Assembly (NCBI GenBank): GCA_034008185.1
Contig: CM067082.1
Coordinates: 103,659,311 to 103,723,310, forward strand
Source: Gorsachius magnificus
Taxonomy: Eukaryota > Chordata > Aves > Pelecaniformes > Ardeidae
Length of the DNA: 64,000 nt
Direction of reading: 5' to 3'
Below, piece after piece: positions 24,801-39,413 of the stretch (its first letter is position 1; each line of letters begins with the position of its first letter). Position numbers and translations under genes: made by a program. Under the pieces are notes generated by a model, which was not told the DNA's origin, made no database searches, and worked only from the letters and a program-made list of their open reading frames with translations.

Positions 24801-27800
24801 GTTACTCAGCTCTGAACGAGACGATCATGGCATTAAGTCTTCTTGCTGTAACTTTATTTTAAAATGCTTTTAATATTCAGCCTTGACTGTTTTTAAGTTC
24901 ATGGTCTATCATGACTTTCTGAGCTCCATAGAAAGTTTGGACTGGTAAAGTCAGTGAAAAGGCTAGTAGCCAATAGTGTCAATTCAGCTTGAGTGCTGAA
25001 AAAAAAATTCTCTTTGTGTGCTTTGCTGTGTGTACGTCATCTAGAATAGTGTATCCTGTTGGAACTTAGCTGGAGGTTGGCATAAGTGAGCAGGTCTGCT
25101 TTTAGTTGAATTTATTTCTCTTCCCTGGTTGCCATCTGTGTATAGCGTGGAAAAAAGGAATTGGAGAAAGGAAAAGTTAAAAGCAACTGATAGAGGTGTT
25201 TGGCATGCACAAGGCTTGTAACAATTTGCCAGTTATATACAGTGTTATGAAATACCATATATATACACCATATACCAAACAGTTCTGAAGTATTGTGCAC
25301 AATTTTGAATGCGGGAAGAATGCAAATACTGTGGAATCACCTTTTTCCCCACACGACAACATTCTGTGTGCGCATAAGGAGAGGTTTTGCCTTGCTAGGC
25401 ACCTGATTGCAATCACACATTTTATCTCCGAAGTATGCAATGTGGCTTTCAAACTGCAGCATGACAGATAAATTCCATCATCCTGCCCCTTGTCTTCAAC
25501 TTCTATGTGAAGATAACTTACATAGTCTACCTTGCCTACGTCCTGCACTTCATATTTAGTGTCAAACTTTATCAAAGCCATTTGGCAGCAAAATGGAAAC
25601 AGTGTGGACTGTAGGATTGAGCTGTCGACTCTTCTGGTGTGTCCTGTTTTGTTTCTTTTTTCTTGGGCTTTGTTGCAGTAGAGTGTCTCCAAGAAGCCCT
25701 GTCACACAGGAGCTCTCCTAGGTCTACTGTTGCTGACATGTCAGCCCTGATGGCAGACGTAGGTGCTGGAGAGACGAGAAGAATGTGGCCAGTTGAACAC
25801 TGTAACTTAGCATATGTTCCTGTGTCAAGGTGGAGCTGATAAAGATGGACTTTTTGCCTTTCCCATTGCAGAGTAATAAAAGAAGCAGCTTTGTGAGAAA
25901 GTTGTGGCAATGGAAACTTAGATGCAGCCCAGAACAAAAATCCATGCCACTTCCATGATTAACTCAGTTGAACTTTCTCTGCTTGTCCTTTCAGAGGACC
26001 AGAGGTGTTTCTCATTGTAGAGGGAATGGTGGAGATGTGCTGGCATTTCTTCCCCCCCCCCAGCCTCCACAGAGGCAAAATATTCTCTTACACCTTGATG
26101 AACAAACCAGAAATTTAGAAAGGCATTTTCAAGGTAGGGCAAGAATGAAAGTGCGTGCTAGCAATTTTTGTGAAGCTTCTAGAAGTGAGACTGACAACTG
26201 ACATTTCTTGCCTTACTCGGCATCCTCCAGCCCTGTAATTAGCCAACTGTGTGTAGCATCTGAGAATCAGAGCTTTCACAAGGTTGTTGACCACACCAGC
26301 AGGCTGATGGGCTTGAGCTGTGCTCCTCAGCTGACATCCCCCAAATGTGTTGGGAGGGATGCAACCAGGGAAGGTGCATCAGCTGCCTGCACTGCCAGCA
26401 ACACTCTCCCTCCTGAATTTGAAACGCAGCAAGTCAGTGTAACCACTCCACGGCGAATTAAAATACTTCTGGAGTGCATAAGTCAAGGAAAGCTAGTTTG
26501 ATTTCTTCCTTGGCGGTGCACATTTTGGCAAACAACGCACAGCAGAAGGACCACTTCGTGATAAGCAGTAATTGCAATACTTCCATGTAGCATTTTGCAG
26601 TGACAGAAAGTGAGACCGAGTCTGGTGTCTACTGCACACAAGGAAGCAGGAAAGCAAAAGGGCCGGCGACATCCTTTTCCCAGCTCCTCAGGCAACTGTT
26701 GCAGTGCAGGGCCCAGTTGTTCAAGCTTGATTAGAAAGAAGCTTCTAGAAAATGAGATGTGATTTGGGCATATATTCTTTTCAAGGTGGAAGAGAGGAAA
26801 ACTTCATTTCCCTGGGCTGGAATGTTTTTGTGTGTGAAAGATTATGGGGAAAAGCTTTCCAAAGGCTCTGAGAAGACCTCAGTTTATCTCCTGTAGATAA
26901 TCCATCTGGACAGTGTGTTTTTATGTAACTTTTTATGATGTACTTTTTATGTAATTTCAATTGCCATAGCATATATAATATAAGGACCTGTGATATTTTA
27001 GACACAGTTGTGTAACATCTAATGTGACCCCATGACTCCAGTACTGTTCCAGTTGACACTTTCTTTTCACACAAACATGCAATGGATTTCTCTTTTATCA
27101 TGCTCAGAACCACAGAAGTAATCTGTTTTGTGGTTCAGTCTGTTCAAAATTTTATGAGAGTAAGAAAAGTTCTTAAATGTGTAAGAGAGACTTACTTGGG
27201 TGAAGATCCATCAATGATGCTTGAAATGATGAGAGATATGTTACAGAGAGTGAAATCAGGATCATGGTATGTAAGAAGGTTCTTGGTACTTGAATGTAAT
27301 TGGATGGGGTTTTGTATGTGAGAGGATATGCATCGTGTTACCCAAATGATCTTATAAGTTAGTCCTCGGTACTTTAGGTAGGGATAGATATTTCAAGCTA
27401 AGGTAAACTGTAACAGATGCCCTATAACCCTGTAGATTAGAACCAAAAGTATATCTGGATAGGGAAAGGAAAATTTATTAAATTGGGGCAGTCTTCAGGC
27501 TTTTTCAGTATTTGTCTTAAGAATGAGTACACCTATGTTGCACTTCAATACCTTCTAATACGCGGTTCTGAGAACACTATTAGAGGCAGAAATGAAAGCA
27601 AAGAGAAGGGATTTGAAGGAAGAAATAATTACCAGTATAGCCATCAGACCAAAACAGAAGAATTTGCAGTTGCCTTGGTACCTGTGTGGTCAGTGTTATG
27701 CTGAGTTTTGATACTGGGAGAGGTTCCTAACCAACAGCTGTGGTGCACTGGCACAGATGCTCAAGGTCTGGGAGCCTGGCACTTCATAAGAGCTCCGGAG

Positions 27801-30800
27801 CCCTGAAGGTGCGTAACTGCAAAAAATGTCAAATTTCTGGGTTAGGCAAAAGACTGGAAAGAAGGCTGTCTTTTGGCATTGTTATAGAAATACCTATTGT
27901 GTGTGGGTTTTTTGATACATGCAACTAAACATTACACAACTGTTAACACATAAATCTCAGGAAGCGTGAGGGGCATTAAAGCATGTGATTGGTGATTCAA
28001 CTTTAAAGTCAACTTCAGAAGTCTTATTTCTTTCTTTTCTTTCTCTAGAGCCCAGTGAAGATAAATCAGATCAGCCTGGATGAAAGTGGAGAACACATGG
28101 GTGTTTGCTCAGAAGATGGCAAGGTACAGCAAACCCATTTATATATTTAATGAGGTAGCAGGTAGTCCTCACTATTACACTTCAGATAATTGTGATACCT
28201 GTGGAGTTAATTCCTGCGTTTAGCACCACCACTTTGACCATCCATTTTGAGAACTGAACTCACCTTTGAATACTCAAAATTAAAGTCAAATATATTTTGC
28301 ACAAATGTGCCGTAGGAAAAGTAATTACAAGAATGTCAATAATGTAACTGGTATTAAGCTGATTAACAGCTGTGGCAGGAGAACATGTCACCTTAATCAT
28401 TACTGCTGTGCCAGTTATACTTCAGTGACTACTCTGCTGTTCCTGCAAGACAGTAGTTTAATGCCTTTCTGCTATAAATCCACAAAATTGGATTTTGTGG
28501 GCATGATTTCTGTGGGCTGGTGGTTTTCATTTTCACACACGTTATGAATGTTTCTCTTGAATTATAGAATCTTTTGATAAGCAATCATAGTTTATCAGAA
28601 GAATAAAGTGTCTTACAACAGCCACATTAAATAAATGTAAAATCAATATATGTACAGTTTCCTAAAAAACTGGCACCTACTTCCTTGACTGAGGACATAT
28701 ATCATTTGTGCAGTGTATAACTAACAATTATCAGTGCTTCTCTGGAATGTTGAGCTGTGACATTTAGTGGTTTTGGTGATTGATTTTCCACTTATAAGAA
28801 TGTCTTTTTTGTTTTTAAGTCGATGGCAGTCTTTTCTAATGTTGGTTTGCAATGATAAAATTCTAATGTACAGGGTGTATTTAGGCTTCTTTTTTAATAT
28901 AATGCTTATATACAAATGCAGTGCATTAAAAATCATTTAAATCATTTCTCAATATCCATCTGACTTACTGAGGAGAACATTTCTTACAGAGTAGACTTGA
29001 GGGGAGGAGGAATGTTGGTGATCCTAATGGATGCATCCCATTCAGTAGAAGTTCTATAAATTAAAAATAAAATTGGATTTTGCAGTAGACAAAAGGGGGA
29101 AACAACCCCTTTACAGACTGTATGCGCTTGGGTTTTTTCCTTCCAAATAGGTGGGGTTTTCCTCAACAGGCAGCCAGCCAGTTTATGTATCCAAGCCTTT
29201 TGTTTCTCAGCGATATCTTGATGTCAGTATCTTGACACAGTAATTGGGATACTAGTGCCTATCAAAGTGGGTTGTAGAATTTTACAGCCTGTAAGAAACA
29301 CAGCACAAGTGTCCTAATTGTCTAAGCAAGATAAGAGAAGGGTAAGTAATTGTGCAAGGTAATAAAAACGTTGAGCTAACATTGTTGATTTGGGTGTTTT
29401 GAATGGTGAGGGGAAGCAAGCACTTGCTGTAAGGGCTCCTCTGATGTGACTGTGGTTACTGAGTTGAAATATGTATGTTGCAGCGAGACTACAAGCCACA
29501 CACGTTTTTAATAAATTAATATCAAAAATACATATTTTATTTCAGAAATGTTCAAAAATCCACAATCCCTGCTCTGGTGTGGCTGTATTTGAAAAGACTC
29601 TGATATTTTAAATTGTGAATCTGTCTTCATTGTGTGACATAGCTATTCTGGATCCAATAGGTGACATTACATGCTATACAAGGCAGTCTAAACTATGATC
29701 CTCAAGCCAGGGCTAATTCTGGTAATGTTTTTGACACAGGGCTGGAGTATCACAAGTAAAATATTCATTATATTTGCGTTCATAGACTCCAGGGACATTG
29801 ATTCTGCACCATATTCTACACTGAAAATCTCATCTGGAGTTTTGAAAGATCTGGGTGTTTTAGAAGTTAGATTTTCCACTTGACCCAGAAAGGTGTGTCT
29901 CTCTGAAAGAATCCACCCCTAAAATGGGTGAAAACAATACTTTTCTGTTGTGCTACTGTATAAGAAAATGGCAGAAATTTCTGGCCAGATAATGTAGCAC
30001 TTCTAGGTTCTGGGTGCTAACAAAAATGTAACTTTACACTCCTTATAGCTCTTTCCTTACTATAGTGGGAGTGTTCATGTTGTAGGAAGTTAAACACGTG
30101 CACAAGTGGTTGCAAAGTCATCATTAACTCAGATAAATAAAAATTAGTGAAATCCTTTTTTAAAAGAGAAGAAAAAAGAAAAAGTGAAACAGCTTAGTTT
30201 TCTTAAATCAGTTTTAAACAAAAAAAAGGGATATAATAAAAAAAACCTGTGAATTTTAAGCCAGCCTTGTTGATGCGAGTATTTTCTACCAATTAATGAA
30301 GATATCTCCTCTGGACCACTGGAAAAGATTTTTGCAATAGGCAGGGAGCGTGTTTTCCCAAATCAAAGTGGATCCAATATGAAGAAGATGGAAACCATTT
30401 GTCTTCTTGAAGGAAGGCCTTATGATGAGAACCCCCTCCTCCTATCTGTTCTGCTGTCTGATGTATTTTATTTTAGTACTTTTTTCTTTCTTTTCCTACT
30501 CTCAAACTAGATTTGGACTTGCTACATTACTGGGAGGAGGGCATGGCAATGCAATGCAATTCTCTAACCCTCTTCTTGTTGTGCGGCATCCAGACCTAAT
30601 GTCAAAACCTGGCACCTGTCTGTCATGCATGGCCAACAAGTGCTTTGGGAGCCACATGCAACTTTTCTGTACTGCACGTTTGGTTCTTCAAAAATCTTCC
30701 TTGCCAATGGATTCAACTGCAGCTGGCCACCAGTGGCACGGAAAGGAATAGAAATTGAAACCACCATTACCACTAATCTGGCCACTGGCTGGGGAAAATG

Positions 30801-33800
30801 GCTGGGTGTTGAAATATTAGGGTATAAGAGGAGGATTTTGGTGATGGAATAAATAGAGGGGGAAGCAGGCTTGAAGCTTCAGAATTGTGGAGGTTTTTTA
30901 GGTTAGGTTTTTGCCTGCTTGTATGCTGCCTTGAAAAACCTGGATCTGACTCCCAGTTATGCTAAAGCTCTCATGTCATTACATAACAGCAATATAATTT
31001 GCACCCTTATTAGCTTGTAACTTTCTTATACAAAGAAGTATAAATTACATTGAAAAGCCATGTGCTTACATGTTTTAGTATCGTGTTTAATGCCTGTGAC
31101 AACATTTATGTTAAGAATATCCGTGAAGTATTACATTGATCATTTTTCAGTAAATGTGGCTTGTAGATAAAATGTGTTTGTTTTCCTGCCTTTTGATCAC
31201 TTCCACACGTGGAAACAAAGAAACAGCTAAGTCTAGATGCACTGGAGTTATGGGTTATAGATATTTAAAATTGGACAGGACTGGCAAAATGTAGTGGACT
31301 CTCATCATGAAATCCTTTTCCCAGCTACCCAAAACCATGAGCTGAGTGCGGATAGAAAGTAGAAATAGATAAATCCAATATAGGTTTGTAATATCAAAAG
31401 AATCACTTTCTCTCTGAAGAATAAAAGACATTAAGAAGTAATAAACTGTTATACCGTGTCCCTGGAGTAAACATGATAACATGTATTTTATGCTGAGTTG
31501 TTTTTCCCTCTTTAGTTAACTGGCTCCATTTTGTTTTCATACTCTTAAAGGAATATCATGTTGCCATGTTCAATGCAGTGTTAGGAAAATGTTGAAGGCA
31601 CCATTGCTAATGTTAATTTCAATTAATTAGTTTTAATTTGAGAGGGGCATTTTGTCATTTTTTGGGATTCTCCTTACATGGAATTTTGCAGTGTTGTGTT
31701 TTAACCACATCTATTCTTTTTCTTCCTCCTTTCTTCTCTCTGTCTTATTTTCTCTTTCCTCCATTTCTTATTTTGTTTAGTCTGTTGCATTGGATATGCT
31801 GTGCCAAGTGATGAAAACAAAAACCCAGAAAACAAAATCCTCAAGACATCAGCCCGAAGGTTTTCTAGGCTTACAGCCAGGCCCAACTCAAATACAGCCC
31901 TTTGGTTGGCTTACATAATCACAGCTTTGTGATACATCTCACTGTCTCCAAATATTGATTTTCCAATCCTTTGGAGCAGTAGCTCAGCCCTACACAGTGC
32001 ATGCAGCAGTATTTTGAAAGCGTGTTGTTAGAGGCAGTATATTCACTAATGAGTAATGGACAGAGCTGATAATGCTGCTTAGGAGATGTATCCAGGAGAC
32101 AAGCTTGAAAGGGAGATGAGGTGGTTTGAGGTGTTTTCAACTTCACTGAGGATGCTGAACTCTGAGCCACTCTGAGGATGGCTTAGTTCCTCGCTGATGG
32201 CTTAGTTCCTCTTGTAGTTTACCTGAAGTCTAATTTTTTTTACTCTGTCTCCTTGACTGTCTGCAGGAATTTTTGGGGTTCTTGTCCTTTGAACTGATCT
32301 TTTTAGAGACATTAAGCCTCCCTTTTTGTGGCCCATTACTGGTATTTACTGGTTTTGTTCAGCAGATCTTTGTCTAGTGGGTTTTTTATTTTTCGTTACT
32401 ATTAATTTTTGGTTTTCCCCCTGAAGGAATCGTGATGGGGATGGAGAGAGAGAAAGAAATAAGGTTAAAAGATCTCTTAGATCTTTGAGTCCAACTTGTT
32501 GAACATTCAGGGCAGCATTACTGAAGGAATTACCTTTTCCAGAAAATAAGGATGAATGACTAAACCTGTCCAAGAACCTTCCAAAGTAGATTTGCTGTCA
32601 GGCACAGTTTTCCACTGATCACTCCACAGGATGGTCTTTTCTCTGCCTTCTCTCACCAGCAGTGTCCATCCCTGCTTGAGGCAGTGGGTGGAAACCTCCT
32701 AAAATCATAATGAAAAGGAAACCAGTTAATATTGTCTGTGAAAATAATAATTAGTAAATCAATTACTAATTCCTGGCCTTAAGTCTTCAATGCTATTTTA
32801 CTCCTAAGTTCTGCAGAAACTGAGTTGTCAGCTGTCTCATCTGAGAATTGGGGAAGGAATGTTGCTTGTTGGATGAAGACACGTGAGCCCATAAGAGAGA
32901 CAGCATATGGGTTGTACTTACAAAAAGCTTGAGAAACCCTATTCTGTAGTCGTAGCATCTAAGTCTAATAATATATTTCTTAACACTCTGTACCTGTTCT
33001 GTAAGTAAAGGGAAGAAATAATTTAAAAACCTGTTAATTCTCTTAACAGTAGAAACATATTTTTTTGGTTTTGGTTTTTTTTTTTTTTTTTTTAATATTG
33101 ACCTTCTTCAGATGGATTAATTCTGATAGGTATTCTGATGGCCTATGGTTACAACTTCAGTGCTGACTATTAAATGTACTGAGACATCAACATAGATGAG
33201 AAGGCAAGAATCTTCAGAGAAAGACGTTTGCAGTGGTCATGGAATAAAACAAAATAGCACTGAATGCACTTAGGAGGAGGAGAAGGTGCCAAGAAACATA
33301 TGGAACTTAATTTTCAGGCTGGTTTTGCTTTATTGTCACAAATTTCTTTTTTCTTATGTAAACCATGTATTGCTTGGAGGGGAAAAAATCCCACAGTTCT
33401 TTCTCAGAAAGGAAGAGTTTTTAATTTATCTTCCCCTGAATGTTATTATGTTGCCTTACCTTATTGATAGTATCTGTTAAACAATTTATACCTAAAGCAA
33501 AAGAATTGTGGTTTTGCTTTTTTAACAAAAAAAAAAAAGAAAAAAAAAAAAAGAAAAAAAAAGATTCAAATAAGTACTTTTGTACTGCTGCAGATATTTA
33601 GCGATACGCTATAATAGAAGCCTGAGATGTCTCAATTAACTCTGAATTGTTAAATATGACTTTTTCTTCTTTAGGAAAAAAGATGCAACTGTTAGCATTC
33701 AAATTAATCTTCTAGTTGTTAGTGATTTACGTTCACTTTTAATGGTCAAGTGGTTATTAGGTTAATATTTTTTGGGTTTTTTTTATATACTTCTTTAGGT

Positions 33801-36800
33801 GCAGGTGTTTGGATTGTATTCAGCGGAAGAGTTTCATGAAACGTTTGACTGTCCTATTAAGGTAAGTGCTTGTTTTAATCTTTAGTAATTGTGTTGTTGT
33901 CGTCTTTAATAACAGAAAGGTCACATTGAATCTAAATGAGAGAGAGAGGAATACCACTTCCTTGTAATGTTATTCAAGTCACTAGAAAATAGCTATCTAT
34001 CTCAATATAAAAGCTTTTGATCTGGTTAGGCAGGAAGAAAGCTGATCTTGGTTTTGTAAGAAGTATTATTGAGTTTTTCAAATACAAAAGGCAAAGTGAA
34101 AGAGAAATTGTCCTGTTTCAGCTGTTACCTGTCTCAACGTATTTCTTTCTTTGTAGATCTGTGATACAAATTCTGAGGGTTCTGCTAACTGCGAGGTCAA
34201 TATTTTGCAACCAATTTATATCCGTTAAACCTACCTCGGGATAAGGCAATGGGTGGCAATGCTGATGTACCCTGTTTGAAGGGAAAACTTCAGTTACACT
34301 CTGCTTGAGAGATGTGTGGCTGCCTGGCTGTTGAAAAAGCACCTTTAGTAGGCATATGGGAAGATCTGGAGGTTTTTTTATCAAAAAAATGTTTCTTGCA
34401 GGTGGTGTGGGCAGCTCGGGGTCTTCCATGCTGCACTGCTCTTGGGGAGGGGAAGAAAGGAATGAGGTCATTAAATTTTCACACACACGGGATGCGACTC
34501 ACTTGCCTCCCAGGCCATTCCCGCTCCTACAGCTGCATCTCCCACACTTGACATGTAACATGTAAGGCAAAGAGGCTGTTTAAGGTGCATTGATGCTACA
34601 CAAAGTTGTCCGGCAACAGGGCTGAGATAGGCCCCAAACGACTTAATTGGAGTAGCCTTGATTGCAGCAGCCCTGTGCTGCTCAGCCCTAACTGCTGCCT
34701 GCTGTGCAAAAATAGTAGTAGTTCAGTGTAACGTGGCCCTTGGTGTCAGGTGTGTGACTTGTCACATGCCATATAATATGGAGAATTTTCTTCTTTTCTA
34801 GGCAAATGGAGATGTCTGAAACAGCTAGGCTCTACTTCAGAGAAAGAACTCAGCTGTAATACTTGATACTTGGCAGAGGGTTATCTAGTTTAAAAAGTGA
34901 TGTGGTGCTCCCAGTAAACTGTTACTTAAGCCACAATTGTATGTACTTTTTTTTTCTTCTCCCCTCTCCCACTCCAGATTGTTGCTGTTCATCCTCAGTT
35001 TGTAAGATCCCACTTCAAGCAATTTGTAACAGGAGGGAAAAAGGTAAGCGGTCATAGTCTAATGAACTTAGGCTGTCTTTAGACAGCTTTTCAAAATAGC
35101 TCAGAAGACTGTGTATGTGACTTTTAACACCTAGAGCAAAGAATTCTGCTTTTCCCTTCTCTTTCTGTTTTGTATTTCAAAACATTCTTTCTTAACTAAG
35201 ACTAATTCCAGGGGGGGAAGTGCACTTCTTATGTTAAAAACATGTTGCAACAAGTTGAGCTTCAGAGTAGAAATACTTCTGTCTACATAGTCTGGAAAAA
35301 ATGTCATTTGCTTTTCCTAGGCTAGATGATATTCTTTCATTTTCATTTGTTGAAGTGGGAGCAGAAGTTAGACCTTGATACTGATCTTTTACAATGCATG
35401 TTGGACTTGATGTTTGGGATTTTTCTTTTGCTTTATCTGTGGATGATTTTGGGGGGTTTTTTGGTGTGGGTTTTTTTTTTGAGTAAACAAACCCAAGTAT
35501 TTTTGGCAGTTCTTGTTCATGGTGTAAGGTTTTTTGTTGGTTTGTTTTTAAAGTAATTCAGGGGAGCTCTTGGTAGAGCTCTCACTTCTTTAAGTACTTG
35601 TATCTGTGTAGTTGAAGTCTTCTACTTGGGGCAGTTGTTCTTTTAAATGTGCATTAGGTGTCTTATTGGTGTAGGGTGCGATTCTGACTTCAGATCACAG
35701 CTGTTTCTAGGTCCTACAAGTATCTTGTATCATATTGCATATTTTCAGTCAAAATATGAAAAGTTTGATTTGGAACAGTTTCTTGAATTCATGGAATTTT
35801 CCTGTTGCCTTCTCTTATGAATTAAGGATGAACAATCCTCACTTATAGATGCATCAAACCGAATGCCATGGGTCTCCCTTACCAGTGTGTAAGAAGCATA
35901 GGCTTCTAGTGCTGAATACAACTTAATTTTCATTAACAGTTCAATATGTCTCAAAGCAGAGCTGTGAGGTTTTTTTGCTTTTTAAGTAATGTGTACGCTT
36001 GACAGCTTTTGCTGGCTGGTCAGTGTTGGTGTTGTCCTTAAAATAATGCACAGTCAGTGTATGTCTTTGTCAGCCACCAGTTTGTGAAGCTTTTTAGTGC
36101 TGATAAAAGGAGTATGGAAAGAGAGTAGCAGGGAATTAATAGAACAGGGCTCCGTCAGGTGGTAAAAGAGCTTGCATTCACCTGATGCCGAACAGAAAAA
36201 AACATCAGGGAGTTAACACATTCTCTTTGGTTATCTTTGATTACTTGACAGGTTGTTTTATATTCCATCCTCTGGAGAATGGTATACTCATTCTTAATGC
36301 ATTCATTTTTTGCTGAGGAACTTTCCTCTTCAGGAAAACTTTAATTGACATCTTAATGTAAGGTATTTAGCATTGAAATAAATGTCCCTCGACACCTGTA
36401 ATTTGATTTTATTGATACATAAAACCAACAAATAAAACCTCTTAGCCTTGTGGTAGAAACCCTTCCCCTATCCTCCTTGCCTCCAGAAAGAGCATATGTG
36501 CTTACTTAAAGGCAGCAACAAAATACTCTGTGAAAATTCAGAAAGTTAAATTCCATTTACTTATTTAGCAAAGATTTTTTTTTTCTTTTTCTGAAAAGAA
36601 GGCCTTGAAAAATATCCCTGCTTTTTATTTACAACTCTGCTTAAGTATAAAGCCAAAGAGCTGCACGAGGGCAGCAGGCAATGGGGAGTTGGTCCACAAG
36701 AGCGAGGAGAAGCAGGCTGAAGCGCACCATCTCAGGCTGCGGACCTCGCATCTCTCTCCCTGTGCCTGGAGGTTGTGCAGCTGGGTGAGCCCCTTTGGGG

Positions 36801-39375
36801 AGGGGGACGGGACCTCCTATGGCTCCTGAGGTCTCTGCACTTTTAGCCTTTGCACGGACACAGCAACTTCATTACAGATAGCTGGCAGTGGTGGGAGGCA
36901 TGATGCCTGTTTTCCCCACCTGCACCAAGGCAGTAAGAATGGAGGTAAGGCTATCCTTGGTTTGGATCAAGCTTAAGAGAAAGCTTTGCTTAAAGCCCTC
37001 ATGCTATGCTCCTTGCCTGAGCTGCATTCAAAAATATAGTGTGAAATGTGTGACCTCTTCATCCAAAGGGGGTTTGGGGATCTGTCTTTGCTTTTTTTAT
37101 TGTTCTGGGATATGGTGACATAATGTATATTAGCATTTTAAATGTTGGCTTTTTTATTTAAATTGTTTGCTAAGATAATCTGAGCAGATAAAAGGACCCA
37201 GAAAGAAATTTGATCACTTCCTGAAACCCCTCTAGCTACATTGTTGTCTCAGAATATGAGAAGGATATTCTTGATTTCCTACTTGAATTTCATGGTGATT
37301 TTGGTTTACAGTGAAACAAAATAAAGCAGCCAAATCACATGTGCACACAGGAAACAAGAACTTGCCCCCCCAACCTTAATACTCTGTTTTGTCTCATTTC
37401 AAAAAACCACTTCAAGATCTGCTTAAATTTATTAATTTTATAGCCAAGCATCTGCCTCAGTAGGATCCTTAATGAATGGGATAGGAGGGCTATAACTGTA
37501 AATTACCACCTCCTTAATTTTTTGAGACATATACAGTTCTTCATAACAATATAAAATGTATTAAAAATATACTTTTCAGTTCAAAGACCCACTGCAGAGC
37601 ATTCTGCAAATGTTCAAGGTGAGCAACAATGTCTTTAAAAAAAAGAATGTAGAGAGGGAGCGGGGGAAAAACTTAAGTGACATGCTTCAGGGATGTATGG
37701 TGCAGGTCCTTGGTTCCCAACACAGGTGGATGGTTGGAATTTGGGTGAATTGTCGTGTGATGCTGAGATTTGCCATGTCTTAAAAGCTCAGTCTGACCTA
37801 AAGCTGACTTAAGAGCAGTGCTCCTTGGGGTAACTGCTTAAATCATTGCAGATTGTTGGAAGCTTGCATATGTTCATACAGTTGCTCAACTAGGCATGTA
37901 CTAGAGTCCTTTAAGAGTGGTTTTTCTCTAAACTGTATTACGAACTAACCAATTTATTTAAATTGTTTGCTTATTAAAGCAATAGTTTTTAAAAGTAAAG
38001 AACTTTATTGACCTTGGGATAACATCACTGCTTTCTCTTTTGGGTTGGAAAAGCTTTTTTTCACCCCACCCCCCCAACCCCCCTTTTTTTTTTTTTCTCC
38101 AGTGAATTAATGTTACCTGTGCCTAGAAACAAAGCAGGTACTGGAGAAATGTTGACAGGATTGCAGTGAGAAGCAGTAGGTGCTGTACTAGAGGCACTGC
38201 CCTGCTCCCCTCCCCTTTATCTCTGCAATTAACTACAGCACCATTGCGATGACTTGGCAGATGATGGTAACCCTGAAATAATAATACTGTATATTGTAAA
38301 TAACAGGGCATTCCTGTCCAGAGCAGGCAGTAGAGCTTCAAAGCAAGGGAAAAGACAAATACTGTGCTATTGAATGCCATAACCTTCTACCTTTTAAAAA
38401 AGGGTCTAATCTTAAAAAATAACAGGGTAAAAGCCAACTAAATGAGGGTGGTAAAGCTGAAAACAAGGTGTTCTTTATTTAACCGTTAGAGTGCTGGTCT
38501 TTCCCAGCACATCAACTAAATGAACATTATGGCAAAGTTTGAGTATCCATTATATCCAGAGGGTTAAAGAGGCAAAACGAACAAAGAGAGAAGACTGAAC
38601 GATATTTCAGTTCCAAAGTTAAGGTATCAGCTATTGCATGTTATGTAAAGATAACTTAGGAGAGCAGGACAATTTGAGGTTTCTTTCTTGGCAGAGGCAT
38701 TGATGAGTCTTCCTATTTCATGTTTTGATTAACATCAATAACCAGACATGAAAGTTTTTGTAGTAAAATTCCTAGGAGAGCGAATCCTCTGGAGTGATTG
38801 AGTCACTCTGCTGTATGTGTAGTAATTAAGGTTTTGGGGGAGGATCTCTACCCAGCATGATAAGTGGGGACCCAAAACAATTAAGCAAATGAATTCTGAA
38901 GCCAATATGGAGTAGAATATTCAGTATCTTAAATGATTGAGCTCCTCATTTGCCTAGGACATGCATTTTGTATAACAAGTGTTGATTTGAGAATCTAATC
39001 TGAAACATTTTAAGGGTCTAGGGAACCAAGATAAAACTAACAATTTACCCTGTGACTATCACCAGTCAGATCTTTATATCTATCTGTGTCTATACGTACG
39101 TAATGCAGTTTTATATATGTATATGGTGGAAATAAATATAAAACCATAAATAGATTAAAGAACATATTTTTAATGGGATCTGTATTTCTTTTGCTGGAGA
39201 AGATACACTATAAAAACTGGTTTTCAAATGCAGATGTGTCTGAACATGTTTGTCCCATTTTTTCTCCCAGAATTAGCATCTGAGCATATTGATGCCCATG
39301 CTTAAACATTACACTCTCTTTTCTTTGTCTGTTTTAAAGCAGAGAGAACTTAGTATTACCTGTGGCAAATTTCTC

Positions 39376-39413
<38 letters not shown>

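Larger units (their letters stand above)
28124..33798 (+). other. VPS41: VPS41 intron c-d (5.7 kb)
   Basis: No gene recognised. It contains a possible MIR-like scrap (29317-29360, plus), an exact 19-base-period tandem pair (32177-32211), a probable degraded CR1 3-prime end (32461-32572, minus), a T-tract (33075-33093) and an A-rich tract (33527-33562). Confidence 0.85.
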
